Below are positions 17,958 through 26,863 of a stretch of 64,000 bases of DNA, piece by piece. The position numbers and the translations under genes were made by a program. Every line of letters begins with the position of its first letter. The first letter of the stretch is position 1. The stretch lies in NCBI RefSeq assembly GCF_027922325.1, contig NZ_BSFL01000005.1, positions 62,001 to 126,000 of the forward strand, in the 5' to 3' direction. The stretch is from Methylopila turkensis. Its GTDB lineage: Bacteria > Pseudomonadota > Alphaproteobacteria > Rhizobiales > Methylopilaceae. Under the pieces are notes generated by a model that was not told the DNA's origin, made no database searches, and worked only from the letters and a program-made list of their open reading frames with translations.

Positions 17958-18389
17958 ATGACCGCATCACCCGCGTCCGAACCGTCTTCCGAACACAGCT
18001 GGACCGCCGTTACGCGGGCGATCCGGGTCACCGTGCAGCCGCGCTACCTGCCGGGCGAGTCGACGCCGGAGGAGGACCGCTACGTCTTCGCCTACACGGT
18101 CGAGATCGTGAACGAGGGCGACGAGACGGTGCGGCTGGTCGCGCGCAGCTGGCGGATCATCGACGGCCGCGGCCGCACCGAGGAGGTGCGGGGTCCGGGC
18201 GTGGTGGGCGAACAGCCGGTGCTGCCGCCCGGCCAGTCCTACACCTACACCAGCGGCGCGCCGCTTCCGACGCCGTCGGGCATCATGGTCGGCAGCTACC
18301 AGATGCAGACGGATATCGGCCAGCCCTTCGACGTGGCGATCCCGGCCTTCGCGCTCGAAAGCCCGCACGCCGTCCGCACCCTGCACTGA
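17958..18389 (+). CDS. apaG: ApaG (DUF525) protein
   Basis: 143 aa with the ApaG immunoglobulin-like fold motifs 'YVFAYTVEIVNEGDETVRLVARSWRIID' and 'GVVGEQPVLPPGQSYTYTSGAPLPTPSGIMVGSYQM'. ApaG has been tied to cobalt resistance and magnesium efflux in Salmonella; its biochemical role is not settled. It is 8 bases ahead of argE and probably cotranscribed. The 281-base gap to the divergent dctP shows no convincing signal. Confidence 0.93.
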   Translation: MTASPASEPSSEHSWTAVTRAIRVTVQPRYLPGESTPEEDRYVFAYTVEIVNEGDETVRLVARSWRIIDGRGRTEEVRGPGVVGEQPVLPPGQSYTYTSGAPLPTPSGIMVGSYQMQTDIGQPFDVAIPAFALESPHAVRTLH

Positions 18390-18397
18390 TCCGGGAC

Positions 18398-19570
18398 GTG
18401 TCCGCCGCCTATCCCAACGCGCGGGAGATCCTGAGCGCGTTGGTCGGCTTCGACACCGTCAGCTCGAAATCGAACCTCGCGCTGATCGCCTATGTCGAGG
18501 CGCTGCTGGCCTTCGCCGGCGTGGCTTCGGTCCGGACGCCGGATCCGTCCGATCCCGGCAAGGCCGCGCTGTTCGCCACCATCGGCCCGGCCGACCGCGG
18601 CGGCGTGCTGCTCTCCGGCCATACCGACGTGGTGCCGGCCGACGGATCCGGCTGGAGCGCCGATCCGTTCCGGCTCACCGCGCGCGACGGCCGCCTTTAC
18701 GGCCGCGGCGCGTGCGACATGAAAGGTTTTCTGGCGGGCGTTCTCGCGGCCGTGCCGGCGTTGCTCCGCGCGGACCTGCGGACGCCGGTCCACCTGCTGT
18801 TCTCCTATGACGAGGAGACCGGCTGCACCGGCGTCGCCCCGACCATCGCGCGGTTCGGCGTCGATCTGCCGAAGCCGCTGCTCTGCGTCGTCGGCGAGCC
18901 GACCGAAATGACGGTGGTCGACGCCCACAAGAGCGTGTTCGCCTATGAGACGGTGGTGACGGGCCGGGCCGCCCACGCCAGCATGCCGCAGCTCGGGGCG
19001 AACGCGGTGATCGCCGCGGGCCGCCTCATCGGCGAGCTCGACCGCATGCGCGAGGCCTTCGCCATCGCGGGCGACCCGTCCGGCCGGTTCGATCCGCCGG
19101 AGACCACCGTCACGGTCGGAGTGGTGAAGGGGGGCTCGGCGGCGAACATCGTGCCGGAGCGCTGTCGGATTTCGTGGGGCTTCCGCGGGCTGCCGGGCAT
19201 CGACGAGGACGAACCGGCGGAACGCCTTGCGCGCTTCGCGGAGGAGCAACTGCTGCCGGCGATGCGCCTGACGGCCCCGAAGGCCGCGATCGCGACGGAG
19301 TTGGTCGGCGTCGTGCCCGGCCTCGCGCCGGACCCGGGCTCGCGGGCGGAAACGTTGGCGTTCCAGCTCGCCGGCCAAAACCGGGCCTTCGCGGTGTCCT
19401 ACGGCACGGAGGCCGGGCATTTTCAGGCGGCAGGCGTTCCGACGGTGGTCTGCGGACCGGGGTCGATCCGCCAGGCGCACACGGCGGACGAGTTTCTGGA
19501 AGAGGGCCAGCTGGCGGCGCTCGAGGGTTTTCTCGAACGCCTTGCCGCGCGCTGCGCCCAGGGGCTGTAA
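18398..19570 (+). CDS. argE: Acetylornithine deacetylase
   Basis: An M20-family zinc hydrolase that releases ornithine from N-acetylornithine. 390 aa from the GTG at 18398. Metal and catalytic motifs: 'LLSGHTDVVPAD' (His-x-Asp), 'GRGACDMKGFLAG', 'SYDEETGCTG' (catalytic Glu pair) and 'GEPTEM'. The dimerisation region 'HASMPQLGANAV' is typical of ArgE. The ORF stays open far upstream through apaG in another frame, so the short-gap start is preferred. Confidence 0.92.
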   Translation: MSAAYPNAREILSALVGFDTVSSKSNLALIAYVEALLAFAGVASVRTPDPSDPGKAALFATIGPADRGGVLLSGHTDVVPADGSGWSADPFRLTARDGRLYGRGACDMKGFLAGVLAAVPALLRADLRTPVHLLFSYDEETGCTGVAPTIARFGVDLPKPLLCVVGEPTEMTVVDAHKSVFAYETVVTGRAAHASMPQLGANAVIAAGRLIGELDRMREAFAIAGDPSGRFDPPETTVTVGVVKGGSAANIVPERCRISWGFRGLPGIDEDEPAERLARFAEEQLLPAMRLTAPKAAIATELVGVVPGLAPDPGSRAETLAFQLAGQNRAFAVSYGTEAGHFQAAGVPTVVCGPGSIRQAHTADEFLEEGQLAALEGFLERLAARCAQGL

Positions 19571-19577
19571 GCCGCGC

Positions 19578-19748
19578 TCAGCGCTGGCGGTCGCCCGGCC
19601 GCTCCGTGCGGCGGAGATCGTCGAGCAGCGAAGCGAGCTTCCCGGGAAGCTCCTGCTGGCCGGTCTGCTGCGGCAGCGACTTTCTCAGCCGATCGCCGAT
19701 TTCGCGTTGAACGTGAAGGTCGAGCATCTGTTTCGTCCCGTCTTGCAT
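19578..19748 (-). CDS. Small NepR-like protein (putative anti-sigma factor of the general stress response)
   Basis: 56 aa from the ATG at 19748, which follows AGGTG; a start 15 codons upstream is also possible. The segment REIGDRLRKSLPQQ and, after a short linker, LPGKLASLLDDLRR follows the NepR pattern of two short helices (IGxxLRxxY... then VPxxhxxLLxxL). NepR holds the sigma factor EcfG until phosphorylated PhyR takes it away. A perfect EcfG promoter lies about 75 bases upstream on the same strand. No phyR or ecfG gene lies beside it, so it may be a second copy. The family call is tentative because the protein is so short. Confidence 0.55.
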   Translation of the reverse strand: MQDGTKQMLDLHVQREIGDRLRKSLPQQTGQQELPGKLASLLDDLRRTERPGDRQR

Positions 19749-19823
19749 CCCACACCTGCCAAACGAAACCGACCGCCCCGAGGGTCCTTGCATTCCGTAA
19801 GATTTTAGCGGTTACGCTTAAAG

Positions 19824-19848
19824 AACGGTGAATGGCCGTTCGCGTTCC
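19824..19848 (-). promoter_or_regulatory. EcfG-type (general stress response) promoter
   Basis: Read on the minus strand: GGAAC (19848-19844), 16 bases, then CGTT (19827-19824). This is an exact match to the EcfG consensus GGAAC-N16/17-CGTT. It points toward the NepR-like gene. Confidence 0.8.
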
Positions 19849-19948
19849 GCGATATGGGCCCTCGAAGCGCTTAAATCTACGCATGCCGGCCCCGCTGTCC
19901 GGTCATGACTAAGACCGCGGGACCGCGCCCCGGTCTTTCCACTTCGTT

Positions 19949-20866
19949 TCACTGTTTGCGCAAGACGAACGCCTCGATCTGCTCAAGAGTTTCATCAGGA
20001 AGTTCTTCCTGCAGGGTGTGGCCGCAATCGAGCGCGCCGCCGCGCACGTCCAGCGCCTTCTCCCGCCAGGTCGCCAGCACGTCGTAGGTGCGCCCCACCA
20101 CACCGCGCGCGCCCCACAGCGCGAGCAGCGGCGCCTCCACGCGGCGGACGGCGTCGGCCGCGTCGTGTTCGAGATCGATCGAGGCCGCCGCACGGTAGTC
20201 CTCGCACACGGCGTGGACCCCGTCGGGCGAACGGTAGCAGCGCAGGTATTCGGCGAAGGCCTCCGGCTCGGTCGCGCCGGCGATCTTGTTCTGCCGCTCG
20301 ACGTGCTCGCGCAGAAAAAACTCGACGTCGGCGAGGATCATGCGCTCCGGCAGCGGCGCCGGCTGGATGAGGAAGAACCACCAGAAATACTGCGTCGCGA
20401 AGGCCCGATCGGCGCGGGCGTACATCGTCGCCGTCGGCGCGATGTCGAACACGGCGAGCCGTTCCACGGCCGACGGGTGGTCGAGCGCCATGCGGTGCGC
20501 CACGCGCCCGCCGCGGTCGTGGCCGACGACCGGGAACCGCTCATGGCCGAGCAGGCGCATCAGCGCGACTTGGTCCCGCGCCATCGCGCGCTTGGAATAG
20601 GCGGCGTGGTCGCCGCCGCCGGCGGGCTTCGAACTGTCGCCATAGCCGCGCAGGTCAGGCGCGATCACGGTGAAGCGGCGGGCGAGCGCCGGCGCGATCT
20701 TCCGCCAGGTCACGTGGGTCTGCGGGTGGCCGTGCAGCAGCAGGAGCGGAGGGCCGTCGCCCGCGATCGCCGCCCGGATCGTGACGCCGTCGCCGACGTC
20801 GGCGTCCAGCAGGCGGAACCCCGGCATCAACGGCGCCGGGCCCAACGCGCGCACATGGTCCTGCAT
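19949..20866 (-). CDS. Alpha/beta hydrolase, fluoroacetate/haloacetate dehalogenase-like
   Basis: 305 aa from the ATG at 20866, which has AGGGAGA upstream; the longer ORF adds an unconserved leader. Nucleophile elbow 'GHDRGGRVAHRMALDHP' gives D117 with R118 and R121, the Asp-Arg-x-x-Arg arrangement by which fluoroacetate dehalogenases attack C-F bonds and hold the carboxylate. The oxyanion motif is 'HGHPQTHVTW'; the catalytic His is in 'DCGHTLQEE'. In characterised enzymes the halide pocket reads His-Trp; here the matching position is W162-W163 ('YFWWFFLIQP'). Other haloacids or esters may be the substrate. Confidence 0.8.
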   Translation of the reverse strand: MQDHVRALGPAPLMPGFRLLDADVGDGVTIRAAIAGDGPPLLLLHGHPQTHVTWRKIAPALARRFTVIAPDLRGYGDSSKPAGGGDHAAYSKRAMARDQVALMRLLGHERFPVVGHDRGGRVAHRMALDHPSAVERLAVFDIAPTATMYARADRAFATQYFWWFFLIQPAPLPERMILADVEFFLREHVERQNKIAGATEPEAFAEYLRCYRSPDGVHAVCEDYRAAASIDLEHDAADAVRRVEAPLLALWGARGVVGRTYDVLATWREKALDVRGGALDCGHTLQEELPDETLEQIEAFVLRKQ

Positions 20867-21034
20867 CCAGATGTCTCCCTCTCCCAATCCTTTACCGACT
20901 TTCGTCCAGGGATCGATCCCGCCCAGACGCTGCACATTCTTTGCGCTTGATCACCCTCCGTTCACCGGATATCCGGCGATCCGCACAGCGCCAAGGCCCG
21001 GCGCGAACCACGAGCGCTGGCACCACCGACGTTC

Positions 21035-22213
21035 ATGCGCAGCGACACCAGCGTCTTCAGCCTGCCCCGGTGGCCCGTCACGCGATGGCTGGCCCATCCT
21101 GGCCCGGACGTTCCCGTCGACATCCGCCACGACCTGATCCGCAGCCTACACGGCACCCTGCCGATCTTCGCGGGCGGCGTGGTCAACTCGATCCTGGTCG
21201 CGGCCATCATCGCCTACCGGCTTCCGAACACGCTGTTCCTGACGTGGCTTGGGGTCGAGGTGGCGCTCTGTCTGGTGCGGCTCGCGGTGCTGCTGGCCTC
21301 GTTCCGACGCGCGGCGGAGGGCCGGGAGACCCCGACCGATCTCTATCTCGCGCTCGGCTGCCTGTGGGCGGCGAGCGTGGGCTTCGGCGCCTTCATCACG
21401 CTGCTGAGCGGCGACTGGGTGGCCGCAACCCTCGCCTGCATGTCGGCCGCGGCGATGGTAGGCGGCATCTGCTTCCGGAATTTCGGCGCCCCGCGCCTGT
21501 CGGCCGTCATGACGATCCTCGCTCTCGGGCCCACCTGCCTCGCGGCGCCGTTCTCGGGTGAGCCGGTGATGTTCGTCACCTTCATCCAGATCCCGTTCTA
21601 CCTGATCAGCATGCGCATGGCCGGCTACAAGCTGAACGCGCTGCTGGTCGCCACGATGCGGGCTGAGCGGGAGCACGCCCACCAGGCGCGCCACGACGTC
21701 CTGACCGGCCTGTCCAACCGGTTCGGCCTGATGCGGGCGATCGACAACAGCGGCGGCCGGTCGGACGACGGGCTCGCGCTGCTCTACCTCGATCTCGACG
21801 GCTTCAAGAGCGTCAACGACACCCATGGCCACGCCAAGGGCGACCGCCTGCTGACCATCGCCGCCGAGCGCCTCAAGCGGCTGCTCCGCTCCGGCGACGT
21901 GGCGGCGCGCATCGGCGGCGACGAGTTCGTGGTGATCGCCCGCGACGTGGAGGCGCCCAAAGCCTCGCTGCTGGGCGAGCGTCTGATCCGCGAGATCGGG
22001 GCGCCTTACGACCTCGGCGAAGGCGTGAGCGTTCGGATCAGCGTCAGCGTGGGCGTCGCACTGGTGCCGGAGAACGGCGACAGCGTGCCGATGCTGCTCG
22101 ACGCCGCGGACGCGGCGCTCTACCAGGCCAAGGTCGCCGGCAAGGGCCGCTGCGTCGTCGCCGACTCGCAAGGCGGCGGCGCGCCGGGCCCGAGCGTGCT
22201 CTCTCCGGCCTAA
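21035..22213 (+). CDS. Membrane diguanylate cyclase (GGDEF)
   Basis: 392 aa. About five hydrophobic helices in residues 40-215 precede a GGDEF domain starting near 'HDVLTGLSNRFGL'. The active site is an intact GGDEF, and five residues before it is R-S-G-D, an RxxD inhibitory site, so the enzyme should make cyclic di-GMP and be feedback inhibited. No EAL domain is present. Its stop is two bases from the stop of the convergent MliC-like gene. Confidence 0.9.
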   Translation: MRSDTSVFSLPRWPVTRWLAHPGPDVPVDIRHDLIRSLHGTLPIFAGGVVNSILVAAIIAYRLPNTLFLTWLGVEVALCLVRLAVLLASFRRAAEGRETPTDLYLALGCLWAASVGFGAFITLLSGDWVAATLACMSAAAMVGGICFRNFGAPRLSAVMTILALGPTCLAAPFSGEPVMFVTFIQIPFYLISMRMAGYKLNALLVATMRAEREHAHQARHDVLTGLSNRFGLMRAIDNSGGRSDDGLALLYLDLDGFKSVNDTHGHAKGDRLLTIAAERLKRLLRSGDVAARIGGDEFVVIARDVEAPKASLLGERLIREIGAPYDLGEGVSVRISVSVGVALVPENGDSVPMLLDAADAALYQAKVAGKGRCVVADSQGGGAPGPSVLSPA

Positions 22214-22215
22214 GG

Positions 22216-22548
22216 TCAGGTCGCGAGGCACGAGGTCGGCCGCGCGCCCCGCGCGGTCCACGTGGCGACGTCGCCGGAGCCGCGAAGCTCGAACTCCTCC
22301 GACGCGTACCAGAGGCCTGACCCCGTCGCCCGCCTGGCGAGCGTCGCGGTGGAGCCGTCGACCAGGGTGACGGCGGCCGCGTCCGGCAGGAACTGGATCG
22401 ACAGGAAGCCGCCGTCGTCGCAGGCGTAGCGCGCGGTGCTTATGGTCGCCGCCGCGGCCTGCGGGGGCGCCGGCCGGGGATCCCCGGCGCAGCCGGCGAG
22501 CGCCAGCGCCACAAGCGGCCCGAGAAAAAGCGCGTTCAGCGCGTGCAT
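22216..22548 (-). CDS. MliC-like lipoprotein (C-type lysozyme inhibitor family)
   Basis: 110 aa. The signal peptide ends in the lipobox LALAGC, so it should be a lipoprotein. The mature part, 'YACDDGGFLSIQFLPDAAAVTLVDGSTATLARRATGSGLWYASEEFEL' and the closing Cys, follows the MliC fold with its two conserved cysteines. MliC proteins protect peptidoglycan from lysozyme. The conserved Ser and Lys that bind the lysozyme active site are hard to place by eye. Confidence 0.75.
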   Translation of the reverse strand: MHALNALFLGPLVALALAGCAGDPRPAPPQAAAATISTARYACDDGGFLSIQFLPDAAAVTLVDGSTATLARRATGSGLWYASEEFELRGSGDVATWTARGARPTSCLAT

Positions 22549-22675
22549 GCCGTGTTCGCGCCTTTCGCTGGATGCGGCTGCGCGCCGCGGTCACGAATCG
22601 GAGCCGACGCTACCGCGCGCCGGGCCGCAGGCCTATCTCCGGCTCGAGACCCACCACGTTCCAGCCCTCCGGTTC

Positions 22676-23428
22676 ATGATCCTGCGCGTTCTCGGCATCG
22701 CCTCTCTCGCCTTCGTCGTGCTGTTCCTCGCCCCGATCGCGGTGTCGGCGGCGCTCTACGCGCTCGGCGACCGCCATCGCGACTGGAGCACGGCCGACCG
22801 CTCAAGCGCGGGCCTGCTGCGGCCGGCGGCGGAGCAGCGCGAGGCCGTGGTCCGGGTGTTCGCGGCCCGCACCGTGCGCTGGCGCGGAATCTTCGCCACC
22901 CATTGCTGGATCGTCGTGAAGCCGAAGGGCGCGGACGCCTACGAGCGCTACGACTACACCGCCTGGGGCGAGCCGATCCGGGTGAACGGCTTCGTCGCCG
23001 ACGGCCGCTGGTTCGGCCGCGTTCCCGAGACGGTGTTCGCCGCCGACGGCGCGCTGGCCGAGGCGGCGATCCCCAAGATCCGGAAGGCGATCGCCGGCTA
23101 TGCGCACAGCGCCTATGGCGACTACCGCGCCTGGCCGGGGCCGAACTCCAACACCTTCGTCGCCGCGGTGATGGCGGCCGCGCCGGAGCTCGAGGCCAAG
23201 CTGCCCACGACGGCCGTCGGCAAGGATTACCCGCATGACGGCCGCTGGATCGCGCTGACGCCGTCCAAGACCGGCCTGCGGCTCACGCTCGGCGGCTACG
23301 CCGGCGTGACGATCGGCTGGTACGAGGGCTTCGAGCTCAACATCCTTGGCGCCGTCGCGGGCGTCGAGCTGCGGCGTCCGGCGATCAACCTGCCGGGCGT
23401 CGGCCGCTTCGGCGCGCCGCTGGACTGA
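22676..23428 (+). CDS. DUF3750 membrane-anchored protein
   Basis: 250 aa from the ATG at 22676. One N-terminal helix (about 5-27) is followed by 'RWRGIFATHCWIVVKPKGADAYERYDYTAWG', 'NGFVADGRWFGRVPETVF' and 'WPGPNSNTFVAAV', the conserved blocks of DUF3750. The 'HCWIVVK' and 'NSNTFV' pattern resembles a His/Asn-Cys-type hydrolase pocket, but no activity is established. The upstream in-frame extension overlaps the divergent MliC gene and is unconserved. Confidence 0.78.
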   Translation: MILRVLGIASLAFVVLFLAPIAVSAALYALGDRHRDWSTADRSSAGLLRPAAEQREAVVRVFAARTVRWRGIFATHCWIVVKPKGADAYERYDYTAWGEPIRVNGFVADGRWFGRVPETVFAADGALAEAAIPKIRKAIAGYAHSAYGDYRAWPGPNSNTFVAAVMAAAPELEAKLPTTAVGKDYPHDGRWIALTPSKTGLRLTLGGYAGVTIGWYEGFELNILGAVAGVELRRPAINLPGVGRFGAPLD

Positions 23429-23447
23429 ACGGCCGAGGAGCTTGAGC

Positions 23448-24056
23448 TCAGTTGCCGCCGCCGAACAGGAAGGGCGGCGCGGCGGGGCCCGACGCGCCGG
23501 TGGGGGCGCCGCCTGCGGCCACGACCGGCCGCGGGTCGTTCGGGTCCGCCATCGCCATGGCCCAGAACACCTCGTAGCGGGAGTGCGGCGCGCGGGCGGC
23601 GGCGATGCCGATGCGCGTCATCTTCGGCGCCAGCATGTTTTTCAGATGGGGCGGGGAATGGCGCCAGCCCGCGAAGGCGTCGGCGAGCGTGTCGTGCCCC
23701 GCGCCCACGTTCTCGACCATGCCGCCGTTGCGGTAGCCCGAGCGCGCGATCCGCTCCTTCAGCGTGCCCGCGGCCGAGTGGCTGAGCTTGTCCGTCCGCG
23801 CCATGGCCTGGGCCTGCTCGTCGGCGAAGCGGTTCAGCGCGGGGTCGAGCGTGACCGGCGGCAGCCCGTTGGCGCGGCGCAGGTCGGAGATCATGTCGGC
23901 CGCCGCCCGGCGGTCGAGGACCGCGCCGGGCTTCGACATGCTCTGGTAGACGCTCGGCGTCGAGGACGGCGGCGGCGCGACCGGACCGCTGGAGCAGCCG
24001 GCGAGGGCGCCCAGAAGGACGGCGAGCGCCGCGGCGCGCGGGGCGGTGGGGGCCAT
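23448..24056 (-). CDS. CAP/SCP-domain lipoprotein
   Basis: 202 aa. Lipobox LAGC in 'LGALAGCSSGP' marks an envelope lipoprotein. The CAP (SCP/PR1) domain shows 'INDLRRANGLPPVTLDPALN'-type spacing (here ISDLRRANGLPPVTLDP), 'HSAAGTLKERI', 'ENVGAGHDTLADAFAGWRHSPPHLKNML' and 'RIGIAAAR'. The cavity His/Glu set of CAP proteins is present. Function in bacteria is generally unknown. Confidence 0.88.
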   Translation of the reverse strand: MAPTAPRAAALAVLLGALAGCSSGPVAPPPSSTPSVYQSMSKPGAVLDRRAAADMISDLRRANGLPPVTLDPALNRFADEQAQAMARTDKLSHSAAGTLKERIARSGYRNGGMVENVGAGHDTLADAFAGWRHSPPHLKNMLAPKMTRIGIAAARAPHSRYEVFWAMAMADPNDPRPVVAAGGAPTGASGPAAPPFLFGGGN

Positions 24057-24106
24057 GGGGCGCTCCTTGGCGGCGGATGGGGCGGGCAGGTTCAGCCCCG
24101 CCGCGG

Positions 24107-26668
24107 TTAAGACTTCGTTGACTGCGGCTCGGCCGGAGGCTCGTCGGCGAGCGGCGCGCGCGAGGAGTCGTGGCGAGGCGCCGCCGGCTCAAGGCCGGGA
24201 ACCGGGCGGGACAGCCGCGCCAGCACCTCGCCGACGCGGTCGACCGCCTCCGGCAGGCTCGGCGCGGCGGCGCCGCCGATCGCGACGCCGGCCGTCTTGA
24301 ACGCCTTCACCAGCGCGAAGTTGAGGTCGCTCTTCACGCTCGCCGCCTGGCGCGGGCTCGCCACGCTCGCAAACAGCGCGAACGTGTTGTCGGCCTTGCC
24401 GAGGCTGTTGAAGAACACCTGCGGCTCGGGAAAGGCGAGCACCGAGGAATGCGCCTTCGCGGTGGCGAGCAGCAGCTTCTTGACCTCCGCCGGGTCGACG
24501 TCGGCCGCGATCGTCAGCTCGATCTGCACCCGCCCGACCGGGTTGCCGTGCGTGACGTTCTTGACGCTCTTGGTGATGAAGTCGGAGTTCGGCACGATCA
24601 GCGTCGAGCGGTCGAACAGCTCGATCTCGGTCGAGCGCACCGAGATGCGCCGGACGTTGCCCTGGTCGGAGCCGATGACGATCCAGTCGCCGGCCTTGAT
24701 CGGGCGCTCGGCCAGCAGGATGACGCCCGAGACGAAATTCGAGATCACCGCCTGCAGGCCGAAGCCGATGCCGACCGACAGCGCGCCGGCGACGATCGCG
24801 AGCCGGTCGAGGCTGAAGCCGAGATAGGACACCGCGATCACGATCACGGTGATGCCGCCGATATAGCCGACGCCGGTGTTGATCGAGGCCTTGAGGCCGG
24901 TGTCCATCCGCGTCTTCGGCAGCAGGTCGCGGTCGAGCCAGCGCTGCACGATCTTGGTGAGTGCGAAGCCGAGGACGACGAGCAGGACGGCTCCGAGCAC
25001 GCCGGCGATCGAGATGTTGATGTCCCCGACCCGGACGCCGGAGACAGTGAGCCGGAGCCACGAGAACACGTCGGTGGATTCGAGGCCCCAGGGCGCCAGC
25101 AGGATGATCGCCGCGACGCCGATCAGCGCCACGCGGGCGACGCCCGACAGCACGACGCCGATCTGCTCAAGCGATTCCGGCCGCACGCCGGTCGCGCCGC
25201 TGACCGCCTTGCCGAGGGGCGTATCCGCCGACAGCCCGGTCGACAGCAGGTCGTCGACGAACACCAGCAGCAGGAAAAGCAGGGACAGCACCACCGCGAT
25301 CCAGATCACCTGGTTCGCAAGGAACTGCGCGAAGGCGATGTAACCGGTCGCCGCCGCCAGCAGCACGGTCGCCACCGCGACCCAGGCGAGCAGGCGCAGC
25401 AGCAGCGCGAACGGGCCGCCGAAGCGGTCCGCGCTCTGGCCTTGGGCTGCGGCTTCCGCGTCCTCGATCCGCTCCGCCGCGCGCACCCGCCGGAGCGCGA
25501 GCGCGAAGGTGCCGGCGTTCGCCACCGCGAACACCCCGCTGACGACGATCGAGGCCGACAGGCTCGCGACGATGAGGTCGTTGAACCGGTCGAACAGCCG
25601 GCCGACGACGAACACCAGCGCGCACCACATCGGCTGGTTCTTGATCTCAGCGATCGCGTTCTCGGACAGCTCGATCAGCCGCCACGAGGGGCGGCCGGGC
25701 GTCAGGAAGGCGCGCATCAGCCCGTGGGTCAGGCCAAGGAAGCCGGCCGCCCAGACGGTCGCGACGGCGAGCGGCGCCACGCGCTCGGGCAGCCAACCGG
25801 CGATCCGCAGCCCCCAGTAGATCGAGAGCATGGCGAGCGCGGGCGCGAGCGTGGAGGCGATCACCACCAGCATGGCGGTCGACGACCGGCGCAGCCGCGT
25901 CTTCGGCATCTGCTCGACCACGAGCCGCTGCCCGAGATCGGCCAGCCAGCGCCGGCCGGGAAGCAGCAGGATCAGCGCGACGAGGATCGACGCCAGCGCG
26001 GCGAGGATCGACGCCGGCGAGAGATTGCGTCCGATCACCGCGCCCCAGTCGGAGAGCAGGAGCTGCACGCTGCGCGCCTCGCGCGGCATGGTCGAGACCG
26101 TCTCGATCCAGAGCGTGGGGTCGAGCAGCGAGCGGCTCCGCTCGAAAAGGCGCTGGGCCAGCAGTTCGCGGCGGCGCTGGGTGATCTGGTCGCCGACCTG
26201 GCTGGCCTCCACCTGCAGCAGGCGACCGCGCTTGATCTGCTCGTCGACCTTCTGGCGTGCGGCGGTCTGCGCGTCGCGCTCCTTTGCGACCTCGGCGCTC
26301 TCGGCGGGCTGGCCGTCCGCCGGCTTCGGTCCGATCTGCGCGAGCCGGGCGTCGGCGGCCGAAAGCTGCGGTCCGAGCTGCTCCACTGCCTCGCCGACGC
26401 CGACCGACAGGGGCTCGATGCGGTTGCGCAGCGCGCTGAGCTCCTGATCGCTCAGGCCGTCCCGCTTCAGCGTCGCCTCGATCTGGTCCAGCTCGGCGCG
26501 GGCGGCGTCGATCGTCGCGATCGGCTGCGGCGCCGTCGTCGGGGTCTGCGCTCCGACGGGGCCGGCGAGCAGGGCCGCGAAGGCCATCGCGAGGACGGCG
26601 AGGAGGAGGAGCGGCGCCCGAAAGCCGGTCTTCATTCGAATCAGGTCCATTGCTGCGCTGAGGCCCAT
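24107..26668 (-). CDS. Large MscS-family mechanosensitive channel with DUF3772 domain
   Basis: About 853 aa from ATG 26668 (others at 26686 and 26635 are possible; the last begins right at the signal peptide MKTGFRAPLLLLAVLAMAF). A periplasmic helical domain with 'AELDQIEATLKRDGLSDQELSALRNRI' (DUF3772) is followed by about ten helices. Then comes the MscS core: 'LDRLAIVAGALSVGIGFGLQAVISNFVSGVILLAERPIKAGDWI' and 'VRRISVRSTEIELFDRSTLIVPNSDFI'. The last two are the pore helix and beta domain. It should release solutes on membrane tension. Confidence 0.9.
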   Translation of the reverse strand: MGLSAAMDLIRMKTGFRAPLLLLAVLAMAFAALLAGPVGAQTPTTAPQPIATIDAARAELDQIEATLKRDGLSDQELSALRNRIEPLSVGVGEAVEQLGPQLSAADARLAQIGPKPADGQPAESAEVAKERDAQTAARQKVDEQIKRGRLLQVEASQVGDQITQRRRELLAQRLFERSRSLLDPTLWIETVSTMPREARSVQLLLSDWGAVIGRNLSPASILAALASILVALILLLPGRRWLADLGQRLVVEQMPKTRLRRSSTAMLVVIASTLAPALAMLSIYWGLRIAGWLPERVAPLAVATVWAAGFLGLTHGLMRAFLTPGRPSWRLIELSENAIAEIKNQPMWCALVFVVGRLFDRFNDLIVASLSASIVVSGVFAVANAGTFALALRRVRAAERIEDAEAAAQGQSADRFGGPFALLLRLLAWVAVATVLLAAATGYIAFAQFLANQVIWIAVVLSLLFLLLVFVDDLLSTGLSADTPLGKAVSGATGVRPESLEQIGVVLSGVARVALIGVAAIILLAPWGLESTDVFSWLRLTVSGVRVGDINISIAGVLGAVLLVVLGFALTKIVQRWLDRDLLPKTRMDTGLKASINTGVGYIGGITVIVIAVSYLGFSLDRLAIVAGALSVGIGFGLQAVISNFVSGVILLAERPIKAGDWIVIGSDQGNVRRISVRSTEIELFDRSTLIVPNSDFITKSVKNVTHGNPVGRVQIELTIAADVDPAEVKKLLLATAKAHSSVLAFPEPQVFFNSLGKADNTFALFASVASPRQAASVKSDLNFALVKAFKTAGVAIGGAAAPSLPEAVDRVGEVLARLSRPVPGLEPAAPRHDSSRAPLADEPPAEPQSTKS

Positions 26669-26863
26669 CGTAGGGTCGCCCTGCATCGGCGAGGAATGCG
26701 GCCAAGGCCGGGCGAAGCGCCAGTGGCGGCCGCTTTTCCCGGCGGTGAGCGGGCGGGGTGGCATCAGGCCACCGTCATCCGCTCGACGCCGCAAATAAAT
26801 CCGCGGCGCGGTGCGATGACGCCCTGTCGAAGCCGCGCGAACTCCCCATAACGGCGGGGCTGC

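Noticed and set aside
17375..18397. Upstream extension of the argE frame (whole frame 731 codons)
   Set aside because: It would run through dctP antisense and apaG in a different frame; the ArgE domain starts only at about 18398.
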